From positions 1 through 49,107 of the forward strand of contig NZ_CAMJCX010000008.1 of the NCBI RefSeq assembly GCF_946404245.1: 49,107 bases of DNA, written 5' to 3'. The position numbers and the translations under genes were made by a program. The stretch comes from an uncultured Methanobrevibacter sp. GTDB taxonomy: Archaea; Methanobacteriota; Methanobacteria; Methanobacteriales; Methanobacteriaceae. The notes under the pieces were generated by a model that saw only the letters and a list, made by a program, of their open reading frames with translations, searched no databases and was not told the origin of the DNA. Shown here one piece after another: positions 8,735 through 17,247 of the stretch (positions within the stretch are counted from its first letter, which is position 1; every line of letters begins with the position of its first letter).

Positions 8735-9973
8735 TTGCCAGTTAGCCATGTAAGCTTTTTGTTTGTCTGTTAATGAGTCGATTTCAATACCCATAGCATC
8801 CAATTTCATGCTTGCTACGGTGTAGTCGATTTCATCAGGAGCTTTGGTTACTCCAACAGGCAAATCGTTTTCAAGGATGTGTTTTGCGGATAATGCCTGT
8901 ACAGCAAAACTCATGTCCATGATTTCAGCAGGGTGACCTTGACCTCTTGCTGCGGATAAGTTTACTAAACGGCCATCTGCGAGCAAGTAGATTTTACGTC
9001 CATCTTTGGTGGTGAACTCTTCAATACTTTCACGTACTTCTTTTACTTCGGTTGAGATAGCTTCAAGATCAGGTCTGTTGATTTCAACATTGAAGTGTCC
9101 GGAGTTTGCAAGCATACATCCGTCTTTCATGTATTTGAAGTCATCACCGCAGATGATATCAGCGTTACCGGTTACGGTAATGATTAAGTCAGCTTGTTTT
9201 ACTGCTTCTCTGATGGTCATTACTCTGTATCCGTCCATTCTTGCTTCAAGAGCTCTGATTGGGTCAACTTCAGTAACGATTACATCTGCACCGAGACCTG
9301 CTGCACGTAAAGCTAATCCACGACCGCACCAGCCGTATCCGCATACGACAACAGTTTTACCTGCAATAACCATGTTGGTTGTTCCCATGATTGCATCGAA
9401 ACTGGATTGTCCGGTACCGTACCTGTTATCAAATAAGTATTTGGTATAAGCATCGTTTACTGCGATTACCGGGAATTTCAATGCGCCGTCAGCGTGCATT
9501 GCCTGTAATCTGTGAACACCGGTTGTAGTTTCTTCACAAGCACCTTTGATGTGGCTTAAAAGTTCTTTTCTTTCGTTGTGGAGAACCATAATCATGTCTG
9601 CTCCGTCATCGATGATGATGTCAGGCTTGTGGTCAAGAACCATGTTGATGGTTTGGTAGTATTCCTCATCGTCCTGTTCTCTCCAGCCGTAAACGTTTAA
9701 ACCAAGGTCAGCCGCACCTGCAACTGCATCGTCGTGAGTGGACAATGGGTTACAACCAGTCATAGCGACTTCCGCTCCACCAGCCATCAAGGTCAAACCT
9801 AAATTGATGGTTTTAGGTTCCAAGTGTAAGCATGAACCGATGGTAATACCTTTGAAAGGTTGAGTTTCTAAATATTCCTCTTTAATGGATTCCAAAACAG
9901 GCATGTGTTTTTGAACCCATTCGATCTTACGGACACCTTCAGGTGCCAATGACATGTCTTTAACTTTACTCAT
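8723..9973 (-). CDS. ahcY: adenosylhomocysteinase / S-inosylhomocysteine hydrolase
   Basis: 416-aa NAD-dependent hydrolase of the SAHH family that clears the product inhibitor of SAM methyltransferases. NAD site: GKTVVVCGYGWCGRG (~residues 211-225). Other family blocks are GCNPLSTHDDAVAG near 79-92, DDGAD, AVNDAYTKYLFDNRYGTGQS (the family's DAxTK/NRYGTGQS region) and HPAEIMDMSFAVQALS. The C-terminal tail is shorter than the eukaryotic KPxxYRY type, as in archaea. Methanogen enzymes have been reported to prefer S-inosylhomocysteine, made by a deaminase; I cannot tell the preference from sequence. Monocistronic or leading the DUF2119 gene. Confidence 0.95.
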   Translation of the reverse strand: MSKVKDMSLAPEGVRKIEWVQKHMPVLESIKEEYLETQPFKGITIGSCLHLEPKTINLGLTLMAGGAEVAMTGCNPLSTHDDAVAGAADLGLNVYGWREQDDEEYYQTINMVLDHKPDIIIDDGADMIMVLHNERKELLSHIKGACEETTTGVHRLQAMHADGALKFPVIAVNDAYTKYLFDNRYGTGQSSFDAIMGTTNMVIAGKTVVVCGYGWCGRGLALRAAGLGADVIVTEVDPIRALEARMDGYRVMTIREAVKQADLIITVTGNADIICGDDFKYMKDGCMLANSGHFNVEINRPDLEAISTEVKEVRESIEEFTTKDGRKIYLLADGRLVNLSAARGQGHPAEIMDMSFAVQALSAKHILENDLPVGVTKAPDEIDYTVASMKLDAMGIEIDSLTDKQKAYMANWQEGT

Positions 9974-10116
9974 AATATCACGATAAAAATAATTAATAAT
10001 ATAACTATATAATTAAAGGTTATTAAATACATATGTTAATTTTAAAAAAATGCCAAAAAATAACTAAAAAACAAAAACTTTAAATGTAATGATTAAAAGA
10101 TATATATTTGTTAGAT

Positions 10117-10225
10117 GCCGGGGTGGCTCAGCTGGTTAGAGCGCACGGCTCATAGGGTAATATAGCGTGCTCAACCGTATTCCTGGGATACCGTGAGATC
10201 GCGGGTTCGAATCCCGCCCCCGGCA
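10117..10225 (+). tRNA. tRNA-Met (CAT), elongator type, with an intron
   Basis: Cloverleaf read directly. Acceptor GCCGGGG (10117-10123) pairs with CCCCGGC (10218-10224), discriminator A 10225. D stem GCTC/GAGC (10126-10129/10139-10142). Anticodon stem CACGG (10144-10148)/CCGTG (10191-10195), anticodon CAT at 10151-10153. T arm GCGGG-TTCGAAT-CCCGC (10201-10217). CCA is not encoded. G1-C72 argues against the initiator tRNA, which in archaea starts A1-U72. A CAT tRNA could also be Ile2 (agmatidine-modified), but the sequence looks like methanogen elongator Met. An intron of about 35 nt interrupts the anticodon loop after position 37. Confidence 0.93.
10155..10189 (+). other. tRNA-Met intron at canonical position 37/38
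   Basis: Removing 10155-10189 restores a seven-base anticodon loop CTCATAA and the 5-bp stem. Position 37/38 is the usual archaeal site, cut by the splicing endonuclease at a bulge-helix-bulge. A short helix AGG (10154-10156)/CCT (10182-10184) could be part of that motif. The exact ends may be off by one or two bases. Confidence 0.8.
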
Positions 10226-10342
10226 TCCTAAATCCCAGGAATTTTCCATCTAAACTATTTTTAAAATACTTATTTTTCAAAACATAACAATTTTATAGTT
10301 TATTAATATAATATATCCATGTTAAGTTATTGAGGATTTGAA

Positions 10343-11509
10343 ATGTTATATAATGAACTTGGAAAGACCGGATTGAAAGTTTCAAGGCTTGGTTTTGGAA
10401 CTATGAGACTTCCAACAACTAATTCTAATGCTGATATTGATACTCAAGAAGCGTCCAAAATGCTCGAATATGGAATTGAAAATGGAATCAATCTCATCGA
10501 TACCGCTTATCCTTACCACAGCGAAACCTTGGAGGGCAGCGGAAACAGTGAAAGATTTGTTGGTGAATTTTTAGCTGAAAACAGTTACAGAGACGATGTT
10601 ATACTCTCCACTAAGTCACCATCATGGGCTATCGAAAGCGAAGACGACTTTCAGATGTATCTTGATGAGCAGCTTGAAAAACTCAAGACCGATTATATAG
10701 ACATATACCTGCTTCACTCCCTTACAGTCCCTGACTGGAATAAGGTCAGAGATTTTGGAGTTTTGGACTTTTTGGATGATTGCCTAAGTTCAGGAGTCGT
10801 GAAGCATGTCGGATTTTCATCACATATTGAAGTGGACTATCTGATTGAAATCATTGACGAATATCCGAAATGGGAAGTCGTCATGACACAGATGAACTAT
10901 TTTGACGAGTATTATCAGTCAGGAATCATGGGCCTTGACTATCTCAAGGAAGTAAATATAGGCAGCATGATTATGGAACCTCTCAGAGGAGGCAGACTTG
11001 TCAACAACATTCCGCAATCCGTTCAGGACATTTGGAATATGGCTGAAGTTAAAAGGACACCTGTTGAATGGGCATTGCAGTATTTATGGAACAGGGATGA
11101 TGTAGATTGCGTATTAAGCGGTATGACCAGCCTCGAACAGGTGAAAGAAAACATTGAAATAGCTTCAAGAATTGATGAAATAAGCGATCATGACCAGGAA
11201 GTCATAAGGGAAGTCGCAAGAGAATACAGAGGATTTGTAGGTAACAGATGTACAAGATGCGGCTATTGCATGCCTTGTCCTCATGGGGTGGACATCATCA
11301 ACTGCCTCACCGAATTCAATATTGCAAACATGCTTAATGATCCGAAGGCAAGTGCAATGCAGTATTTCTCATTGATTGATGACGATTCAAGAGCGGACAG
11401 CTGTGTTGACTGTAAGGAATGCATACCTTTCTGTACACAAATGCTGAATATTCCTGAAGAGCTTCAAAAGGTATATGAATACTTCGGAAGTGAATTTGAC
11501 CACTTTTAG
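10343..11509 (+). CDS. aldo/keto reductase with C-terminal 4Fe-4S ferredoxin domain
   Basis: 388-aa fusion. Residues ~1-280 form an aldo/keto reductase TIM barrel with the catalytic set in NLIDTAYPYH (Asp, Tyr), STKSPSW (Lys) and IYLLHSL (His). Residues ~300-388 carry Fe-S motifs: CTRCGYCMPCPHGVDI near 310 and CVDCKECIPFCTQML near 356. This class is usually annotated as a predicted oxidoreductase of the aldo/keto reductase family; the substrate is unknown, and electrons may pass from ferredoxin. It is followed 8 nt later by the ThiF-like gene and is probably co-transcribed with it. Confidence 0.88.
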   Translation: MLYNELGKTGLKVSRLGFGTMRLPTTNSNADIDTQEASKMLEYGIENGINLIDTAYPYHSETLEGSGNSERFVGEFLAENSYRDDVILSTKSPSWAIESEDDFQMYLDEQLEKLKTDYIDIYLLHSLTVPDWNKVRDFGVLDFLDDCLSSGVVKHVGFSSHIEVDYLIEIIDEYPKWEVVMTQMNYFDEYYQSGIMGLDYLKEVNIGSMIMEPLRGGRLVNNIPQSVQDIWNMAEVKRTPVEWALQYLWNRDDVDCVLSGMTSLEQVKENIEIASRIDEISDHDQEVIREVAREYRGFVGNRCTRCGYCMPCPHGVDIINCLTEFNIANMLNDPKASAMQYFSLIDDDSRADSCVDCKECIPFCTQMLNIPEELQKVYEYFGSEFDHF

Positions 11510-11517
11510 GTGTTAAT

Positions 11518-12261
11518 ATGGAGAATGATGACAGATACTGGGAAATAATTACCCGCCAAATGCCTCTTGCAGACAAAAGCGAACAGGAAAAGTTCAGGAA
11601 TTCGAAAATTGCAGTCATTGGCTGCGGAGGAATCGGAGGCCAGACCATTGAAATGCTTGCAAGAATGGGCATTGGAGAGCTTGTTTTAGTGGATGAGGAT
11701 TCCTTTGACTGGACAAATCTGAACAGACAAACCCTTTCAACAACCGATGAAATCGGATTGGCTAAAAGCGAGGTTGCAAAGCAGAAAATTGAAAAAATCA
11801 ATCCTTATGTTAAAGTGACAAGCTTTACAGAACATGTGGACTCCACAAACATCGACAAGATCATCGGGGATGCAGACATCGTTATTGATGCCCTTGACAA
11901 TATTCTAACAAGAGTAATAGTTTCAAGAAAAGCCCGGGACAATATGATTCCATATATCCATGGGGCAATTCACGGAACCCTGGGCCAGATTACCGTATTT
12001 TTATCAAACACCAAAAGTTATGAGGAAATGTTCAACCTGCCGTCCACTGGAAAAGAGCTGAATGAAGAGTTTATTGGCGAGCTGATGAATATAACTTCAG
12101 GCGTTCCTCCGGCCATCGGACCGACACCCAATCTGATTGGATGTCTTGAAGCTATGGAAGCGTATAAGATAATTACAGGCATTGGAAAGGTTACTGTCGC
12201 ACCGAAAATATTAACATTTGACTTATTGGATTTGGGCTCCTTTAAAATTGAAGAGTTATGA
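11518..12261 (+). CDS. ThiF/MoeB/HesA-family E1-like adenylating protein
   Basis: 247-aa protein with the E1 nucleotide-binding motif IGCGGIGGQTIEMLARMGIG (~33-52), the Asp of VDEDSFDWTNLNRQ and the R/N residues that bind ATP-Mg, and DIVIDALDN (~118-126) further on. It lacks the paired CxxC zinc motifs of MoeB/ThiF and a clear catalytic Cys, so it may adenylate without forming a thioester, or act on a different small protein. GGTGTT-AAT-ATG sets the start. Function in sulfur transfer for thiamine, molybdopterin or tRNA is only inferred from the family. Confidence 0.85.
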   Translation: MENDDRYWEIITRQMPLADKSEQEKFRNSKIAVIGCGGIGGQTIEMLARMGIGELVLVDEDSFDWTNLNRQTLSTTDEIGLAKSEVAKQKIEKINPYVKVTSFTEHVDSTNIDKIIGDADIVIDALDNILTRVIVSRKARDNMIPYIHGAIHGTLGQITVFLSNTKSYEEMFNLPSTGKELNEEFIGELMNITSGVPPAIGPTPNLIGCLEAMEAYKIITGIGKVTVAPKILTFDLLDLGSFKIEEL

Positions 12262-12417
12262 AAAATAAGTCAAATTTTTTACTCTTTTTTATAATCAAAT
12301 GAACAATATATAACAAAATTTAAAAACAAATATACATTTTTTATTTAAAAAAAAATTACTTACACATTAATATATTAAAAATTACATAATAGCATTATAT
12401 AATTATTTTTTCAAAAT

Positions 12418-12467
12418 CTTTATATATTAATAAATTAAGATATATTTTTGATAGGAAACATATTTCC
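12418..12467 (+). promoter_or_regulatory. glnA promoter with NrpR operator
   Basis: TATA box in CTTTATATATT (12418-12428) predicts a start near 12450. Immediately there, GGAAACATATTTCC (12454-12467) is an exact match to GGAA-N6-TTCC, the operator described for the nitrogen repressor NrpR in Methanococcus. Overlap with the predicted start site suits repression when ammonium is plentiful. The gene for NrpR itself follows glnA. Confidence 0.85.
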
Positions 12468-12510
12468 GACTATTAAAAACTCAATCTTAATACTTTGGAG
12501 CTTGATTTAG

Positions 12511-13866
12511 ATGGGCGATATTCCAGAAGAAAAAATAGAACAAATTAAAGAAAAAATGAAAGAGGATAATATCAAATTTATCCGTTTACAGTTTGTAGAC
12601 ATTAACGGTACCGTTAAAAACATCGTCATCCCGTTCAATGGCGAAGACATGGCGGAATTATTCAATGAAGGAATGTTATTCGACGGATCATCAATTGCAG
12701 GATTCGTTGGAGTAAACGACAGTGATTTGGTATTAAAACCTGATATCGACACCTACTCCAGACTTTCATGGAGACCTGAAGAGTCTGCAACCTGCAGATT
12801 CATCTGTGACGTTTGGACTGCTGACAAAAAACCGTTTATAGGTGACCCTAGGGGAGTACTTAAAAAATCATTGGCACACATTGGAAAAATGGGATTGCAA
12901 TACAATATCGGTCCGGAACCGGAATTCTTTATTGTGGATATCGATGAAAACGGATACCCTATGCCATACGATGATGCAGGATACTTTGACGTGGAACCTC
13001 TAGACAAAGGACCTGACTTCAGAAGAGAATTGACATTGAACCTAGAAGACCTCGACTTTGAAGTTGAAGCATCCCACCACGAAGTAGCTCCTGGTCAAAA
13101 CGAAATCGCATTCAAATTCAAGGATGCACTTAAGACTGCAGATGCAGTAATTACATTCAAACAGGCTATTAAAGCTATCGTAGACAACATGGCTACATTT
13201 GACCAAATGGATTACAGGGTAACATTCATGCCTAAACCATTCTTTGGAGTGAGCGGTAGTGGAATGCACTGCCACCAATCAGTATTCAAAGGTGACAGAA
13301 ACCTCTTCTCAGACCCTGATTCCGAAACCGGCCTTTCCAAGGATGCACTCCACTTTATGGGAGGATTGCTTAAGCACGCTCCTGCAATTACAGCAATTAC
13401 AAACCCAATCGTAAACTCATACAAACGTTTAGTCCCAGGTTTTGAAGCACCTGTATACAGAGCATACGGTCTCAGAAACAGGTCCGCTTTAATAAGAGTA
13501 CCTGCAGCTCGTGGAAAAGCTACACGTATTGAATACAGGTCCCCTGACCCTGCATGTAACCCATACCTTGCATTCGCAGTAATGCTTGAAGCAGGAATTG
13601 ACGGAATCGTGAACAAAATCGATCCGGGAGAACCTGTAGAGGACAACATTTACGTCATGACCGAAGAGGAAAGAGAAGCCAAAGGAATTAAACTATTGCC
13701 AACAAGTTTATGGGAAGCTTACCATGCACTTGAAGAAGACCCATTAATCCTCAACGCTTTAGGTCCGCACGTAAGCGAAAAGTTCCTTGAACTCAAATAC
13801 AAAGAATGGGACGAATACCGTGTTCAAGTATTTGGATACGAACAAAGAAAATATTTAGATATCTAA
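12511..13866 (+). CDS. glnA: glutamine synthetase, type I
   Basis: 451-aa GSI enzyme, ATP + glutamate + ammonia to glutamine, the main ammonium assimilation route. Recognisable blocks: FDGSSIAGF (~residue 55), PEPEFF near 136, the [13 protein letters not shown] block (~192), [10 protein letters not shown] (~250), [34 protein letters not shown] (~325). It starts at ATG 12511 and is preceded by about 250 bases of promoter region holding an NrpR operator. A hairpin follows the stop, and nrpR starts 73 nt downstream on the same strand. Expression should rise in nitrogen limitation. Confidence 0.97.
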   Translation: MGDIPEEKIEQIKEKMKEDNIKFIRLQFVDINGTVKNIVIPFNGEDMAELFNEGMLFDGSSIAGFVGVNDSDLVLKPDIDTYSRLSWRPEESATCRFICDVWTADKKPFIGDPRGVLKKSLAHIGKMGLQYNIGPEPEFFIVDIDENGYPMPYDDAGYFDVEPLDKGPDFRRELTLNLEDLDFEVEASHHEVAPGQNEIAFKFKDALKTADAVITFKQAIKAIVDNMATFDQMDYRVTFMPKPFFGVSGSGMHCHQSVFKGDRNLFSDPDSETGLSKDALHFMGGLLKHAPAITAITNPIVNSYKRLVPGFEAPVYRAYGLRNRSALIRVPAARGKATRIEYRSPDPACNPYLAFAVMLEAGIDGIVNKIDPGEPVEDNIYVMTEEEREAKGIKLLPTSLWEAYHALEEDPLILNALGPHVSEKFLELKYKEWDEYRVQVFGYEQRKYLDI

Positions 13867-13890
13867 ATCTAAATATTTATTTTTTATTTT
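13849..13890 (+). terminator. hairpin and T-rich tract at the end of glnA
   Basis: AAATATTTAG (13849-13858) pairs with CTAAATATTT (13869-13878); the glnA stop codon is in the loop. Runs of T follow. It may terminate or attenuate transcription between glnA and nrpR. Confidence 0.55.
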
Positions 13891-13938
13891 AGATTTAATG
13901 ATAAGATCTATGATTAAATTTAAAATGGGGCTATTTTT

Positions 13939-15621
13939 ATGTCAGAATCCGAACACCGAATGATAGAAATTTTAAGGATATTGAATGCACAGGAAAAACC
14001 TACAGGATCCAAGCTGATAGCCGATGAACTGAAAAACAAGGGATACAATCTGGGTGAACGTGCAGTCAGATACCATATGCAAATATTGGATGAAAAGGGA
14101 TATACCGAAAGAAAGGGATATTCCGGAAGGATAATCACCGATTTGGGCCGTGAAAAACTTGAGAAGGGACTGATTTACGATCAGGTTGATTTCATCCATT
14201 CAAAATTTGAGGAAATGATTTATTTAACTGACTTCAACTATATGACGCAAAGCGGAAATGTAGTAGTAAATACATCAACCATTTATAATGAAGAATCAAT
14301 TAATATACTGAAAGAAATTTTTGAAAGTGGTCTTTCTGTTAGTCCTTATGTTAATTTAAACAAAGCTAGAAACAAGGACGAAATTGAAGTAACCACCTTG
14401 TGCGGAACAACAATTGACGGAATACTTTTAAATGAGGGAATACCTTCACAGCCGCAATACGGAGGACTTCTGAAAATAGAAGACCATCAACCAATCACAT
14501 TCACACAACTGATTTCATACAAAAAGACATCCGTGACCCCTCTGGACGCATTTTCAAACGCAAAGCTAACATCAGTTTTGGACGTAGTCGAAACCGGCAG
14601 CGGAGTGATACCTGCAAATTTCAGACTTATACCTGGAGTGGGAAGGCAAAAAACAGTAGAGCTACTTGAAAAGCTAGACAAAATCGGAATTGGCGGAGTA
14701 ATTGACATATCCAATGAAGGGGAAGACCTTTTAGGAATACATGTTCCTGACGGAATGGTAGGAATAGCCATTGTCGGAGGAATTACACCATTCTGTGCCA
14801 TTAAAGAACTGGGAGAAGAGATTGACATCAAGATTGCAGAGGAAATCACGGATTTTAAAACATTGTCCCCAATCACAACAACAATCCGCCCAACATTAAA
14901 GGCCGGAGGAAGCATGAAGCAACCTAAAATACCATTCCTGCTTTCAAAGTCATGGAATCTGATACAGCAAGTCGATTTCAATGTTGAAAAAAGAAAAGGA
15001 GACATCATATCAAATGTTTCATATCTGGACAAGGACAATCTGGATGCCGCAATGACAATCATGGAAGATACATACAACTCCAATCCGAAATACATCAATC
15101 CTTACTACAAGCTTTTAGACCATCCAAGTGACGATGAAAAAATAGGAATAGCTACCATCTGCAGCTTAAGCATTGATGGACTTTTAATAAACAACGGAAT
15201 CATGTGCAATCCGATATACGGAGGATTGCTGGAGCTTACAGAGCCTCCACTGTTCATAGACCTGATATCCTATAACGGAACAACAATCGATCCGCATAAG
15301 ATATTCCTATCAAAAAATATGACTTCAATATCTGCAAACAGCGGAACCACTAAAATATTGGCCAGCTTCAAGGAAATACCTTACATCGCGCGTGACTATG
15401 CGGTGCACCTTCTGGACATCCTTAAAAACACAGGATTTTCAATATATAAAATTGGAAAACCAAGAGAAGTAACATATAATGCAAAAGCTGACAATTACAA
15501 CTTCGGTGTCGTTGCAGGCAGTGGACTCAATACCATTGGTGCAATAAAAGAAAAAGGAATCGATATTGAAGTTAAAGCTATCGAAAAATTAATACCATTT
15601 GAAGAAATGGATAGATTGTAG
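13939..15621 (+). CDS. nrpR: nitrogen regulator NrpR (HTH plus two NrpR domains)
   Basis: 560-aa transcriptional repressor of nitrogen genes. Residues ~1-80 are a winged helix (MIEILRILNAQEKPTGSKLIADEL...RAVRYHMQILDEKGYTERKGYSGRIITDLG). Two copies of the NrpR/DUF128 effector domain follow, about residues 85-310 and 330-555. Repeated motifs are ICSLSIDGLLINNGIMCNPIYGGLLEL in the second and LCGTTIDGILLNEGIPSQPQYGGLLKI in the first. The family senses 2-oxoglutarate and binds GGAA-N6-TTCC. The only such site I see is in front of glnA, one gene upstream; the gene's own promoter lacks it. Confidence 0.95.
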   Translation: MSESEHRMIEILRILNAQEKPTGSKLIADELKNKGYNLGERAVRYHMQILDEKGYTERKGYSGRIITDLGREKLEKGLIYDQVDFIHSKFEEMIYLTDFNYMTQSGNVVVNTSTIYNEESINILKEIFESGLSVSPYVNLNKARNKDEIEVTTLCGTTIDGILLNEGIPSQPQYGGLLKIEDHQPITFTQLISYKKTSVTPLDAFSNAKLTSVLDVVETGSGVIPANFRLIPGVGRQKTVELLEKLDKIGIGGVIDISNEGEDLLGIHVPDGMVGIAIVGGITPFCAIKELGEEIDIKIAEEITDFKTLSPITTTIRPTLKAGGSMKQPKIPFLLSKSWNLIQQVDFNVEKRKGDIISNVSYLDKDNLDAAMTIMEDTYNSNPKYINPYYKLLDHPSDDEKIGIATICSLSIDGLLINNGIMCNPIYGGLLELTEPPLFIDLISYNGTTIDPHKIFLSKNMTSISANSGTTKILASFKEIPYIARDYAVHLLDILKNTGFSIYKIGKPREVTYNAKADNYNFGVVAGSGLNTIGAIKEKGIDIEVKAIEKLIPFEEMDRL

Positions 15622-15637
15622 TTACACTACTGTAACT
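15620..15637. terminator. hairpin between convergent nrpR and 96-aa gene
   Basis: AGTTACA (15620-15626), loop CTAC, TGTAACT (15631-15637). It spans the stop of nrpR (15619-15621) and of the opposing gene (15622-15624), so could end both transcripts. Confidence 0.5.
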
Positions 15638-15912
15638 TCCACTTCTTCACCATTTTTAGGATAATGAATGAATTCTATAATATCCTGTTCGTATTCATAA
15701 ATATCTATTTCTATGGTAGCGCCCAAATCACTTTCATCAAGAGACACTAACATTTTAAATCCAGGTTTACCGAAATATTCTGAAAAATCAACGTTTAAAA
15801 CTTCACCTTCTGCAAAAACTCTATTATAGGCTATTTGAATCCTATCATGCATTTTTACATTTTCTTTCAAATATTTTACAGCATCTTCTGCGGTTAATTC
15901 TAGTTCTTTCAT
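15622..15912 (-). CDS. conserved 96-aa protein, DUF2097-like (paralogue 1)
   Basis: Small acidic protein of unknown function, starting MKELELTAEDAVKYLKENV. It aligns along its whole length with the next protein (both 96 aa), sharing the block YNR-V/I-FA-x-GEVL (~residues 29-38). I think this is the methanogen family DUF2097, from memory. An in-frame TTG at 15921 is possible, but GGTTGATT precedes ATG 15912 at the usual spacing. Its promoter carries the TTGTTTG-N8-CGAACAA element also seen before nrdD, so the two genes may share a regulator. No catalytic residues are evident. Confidence 0.75.
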   Translation of the reverse strand: MKELELTAEDAVKYLKENVKMHDRIQIAYNRVFAEGEVLNVDFSEYFGKPGFKMLVSLDESDLGATIEIDIYEYEQDIIEFIHYPKNGEEVEVTVV

Positions 15913-15948
15913 AACAATCAACCCCTTACTTACTTATATACACCTCAT

Positions 15949-15981
15949 CATATAAAAGTTTGTTTGTATATTATCGAACAA
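15949..15981 (-). promoter_or_regulatory. TATA box with upstream TTGTTCG-type inverted repeat
   Basis: Read on the minus strand: inverted repeat TTGTTCG-N8-CAAACAA (15960-15981) followed within 1-2 bases by TATA-like CTTTTATATG (15949-15958). Arms match at six of seven positions. Same 22-bp architecture and position as the elements upstream of nrdD (48030-48129). The predicted transcript would have a short leader. Confidence 0.6.
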
Positions 15982-16008
15982 AAAAAATTTTCAATGAAAA
16001 ATGAACAT

Positions 16009-16054
16009 GAAAAAATAAATAAAAAAAAGAGGATTATAATACTTCTATTATAAT
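16009..16054 (-). terminator. hairpin embedding the stop of the second 96-aa gene
   Basis: ATTATAATA (16033-16041), loop CTTC, TATTATAAT (16046-16054); stop codon at 16034-16036 is inside one arm. T-rich tract follows on the minus strand. Confidence 0.6.
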
Positions 16055-16324
16055 TTCATCGTCATCGTGAATATGACGAATTTCTAATAAATCATCAGCA
16101 ATTTCATGCAAGTCAACTTCAACTGACTGATTTAAAATTTCACCAGTTAACTGTAAACCGACCCTGAGACCTTCTCCAGTTACATCATCTTCTTCTGTGA
16201 GACCTAATACTTCTCCTGGAGCAAAAATACGATTATAGGAAATTTCAAAAACATCTCCAACATACACATTGTTTCTAACGTATTCTACAACCTCATCAAA
16301 GGTCATTTCTACTTCTTTCACCAT
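16034..16324 (-). CDS. conserved 96-aa protein, DUF2097-like (paralogue 2)
   Basis: Paralogue of the preceding small protein, beginning MVKEVEMTFDEVVEYVRNNV, with ISYNRIFAPGEVLGL at ~28-42 and an acidic C-terminal half (many Asp/Glu). Function unknown. It lies 45 nt downstream of fwdC on the same strand, after a T-rich hairpin, so could receive read-through from the fwd operon. No TTGTTCG element precedes this copy, unlike its sister gene, which suggests the two duplicates are regulated separately. Confidence 0.75.
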   Translation of the reverse strand: MVKEVEMTFDEVVEYVRNNVYVGDVFEISYNRIFAPGEVLGLTEEDDVTGEGLRVGLQLTGEILNQSVEVDLHEIADDLLEIRHIHDDDEIIIEVL

Positions 16325-16329
16325 AGTAT

Positions 16330-16381
16330 CTACCTAAAAATTATTTAAAAAAAAGAAAAGAGAAAGGAATTATAAATTCCT
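16330..16381 (-). terminator. fwd operon terminator
   Basis: AGGAATT (16365-16371), ATA, AATTCCT (16375-16381) spans the fwdC stop codon; on the minus strand it is followed by a pyrimidine/T-rich stretch down to about 16330. Confidence 0.6.
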
Positions 16382-17236
16382 GTATTCTCTGATTGAAGTA
16401 TATTCGTCGTCAAGTTCACCGTATTCAGCTAATTTTTCTTTGTTAGCTTCAGCACCTAAGTAAAGGTTACCTTTACCGTTGAGACCAATATCTCCAGTGT
16501 AGTGAATATATTTTCCTTTGAAAGTGGTTCCTTCTACTTCAGGATCTACAACGATACCGTTGAGAACAAATCCTTCGAGTAATCTACCGAGGAATCCGTG
16601 GATGACAATGTTACCGTTTTTCATTTGACCACCAGGCCAACGGTTTACGTCACCGTCAATTTCAATAAGACCTTTGGTCATGTGAATACCAGCTAAGATA
16701 TCACAGTTACCTTTAACGTGAATTCTTCCACCAGTTAAACATTCACCACATTGTTTACCAGCGTTACCGCCAACAACAATTTGTCCTCCGGTCATACCTC
16801 TCCATTCACCGATGTAAGAAGCACCAGTGAATTCTTTGGTATTTCCTTCGATTTCAAGGTATCCACCAGACATTTCTCTTCCAGCGTGAGCAGCTGCGTT
16901 ACCTTTTACGAGAATAGATCCACCGGACATTTCTGCACCTACGTGTAAATCTACACTACTGTTACAGACAATGTTTCCAGCGCTCATTTTACAACCGATG
17001 TATTTTACTCTGTTTAAGTCACCGTTTAAAATCATTTCAACTTCTTCAGGTCCGTTAGCTTCTCCTTCAACAGTGATGTCGAAGAAGTCAGTGATTGGGA
17101 ATCTGGAATTTCCAATAGGAACTTGATATTTAGCGAAATCTGCTTCGGTCCATGAGTAAATTTCATCAGGAATTAATTCATCGAATTCTAAAGCGATTGA
17201 TGAAGTTTTGATTTGATCAAATGTAATTGTTTTCAA
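16370..17236 (-). CDS. fwdC: formylmethanofuran dehydrogenase subunit C
   Basis: 288-aa subunit of the tungsten enzyme that reduces CO2 and binds it to methanofuran, the first step of methanogenesis. The middle (~residues 75-250) is the GltS-C-like right-handed beta helix with repeating G-xx-MSGG-x-I/L-x-V-x-G turns ([46 protein letters not shown]). A GTG at 17245 gives three more residues, but it is part of the ribosome site GGGTGTT, 3 nt before TTG 17236, so TTG is preferred. Last gene of the fwd operon, 11 nt after fwdA by this start. Confidence 0.95.
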   Translation of the reverse strand: MKTITFDQIKTSSIALEFDELIPDEIYSWTEADFAKYQVPIGNSRFPITDFFDITVEGEANGPEEVEMILNGDLNRVKYIGCKMSAGNIVCNSSVDLHVGAEMSGGSILVKGNAAAHAGREMSGGYLEIEGNTKEFTGASYIGEWRGMTGGQIVVGGNAGKQCGECLTGGRIHVKGNCDILAGIHMTKGLIEIDGDVNRWPGGQMKNGNIVIHGFLGRLLEGFVLNGIVVDPEVEGTTFKGKYIHYTGDIGLNGKGNLYLGAEANKEKLAEYGELDDEYTSIREYRNL

Positions 17237-17247
17237 ATTAAACACCC

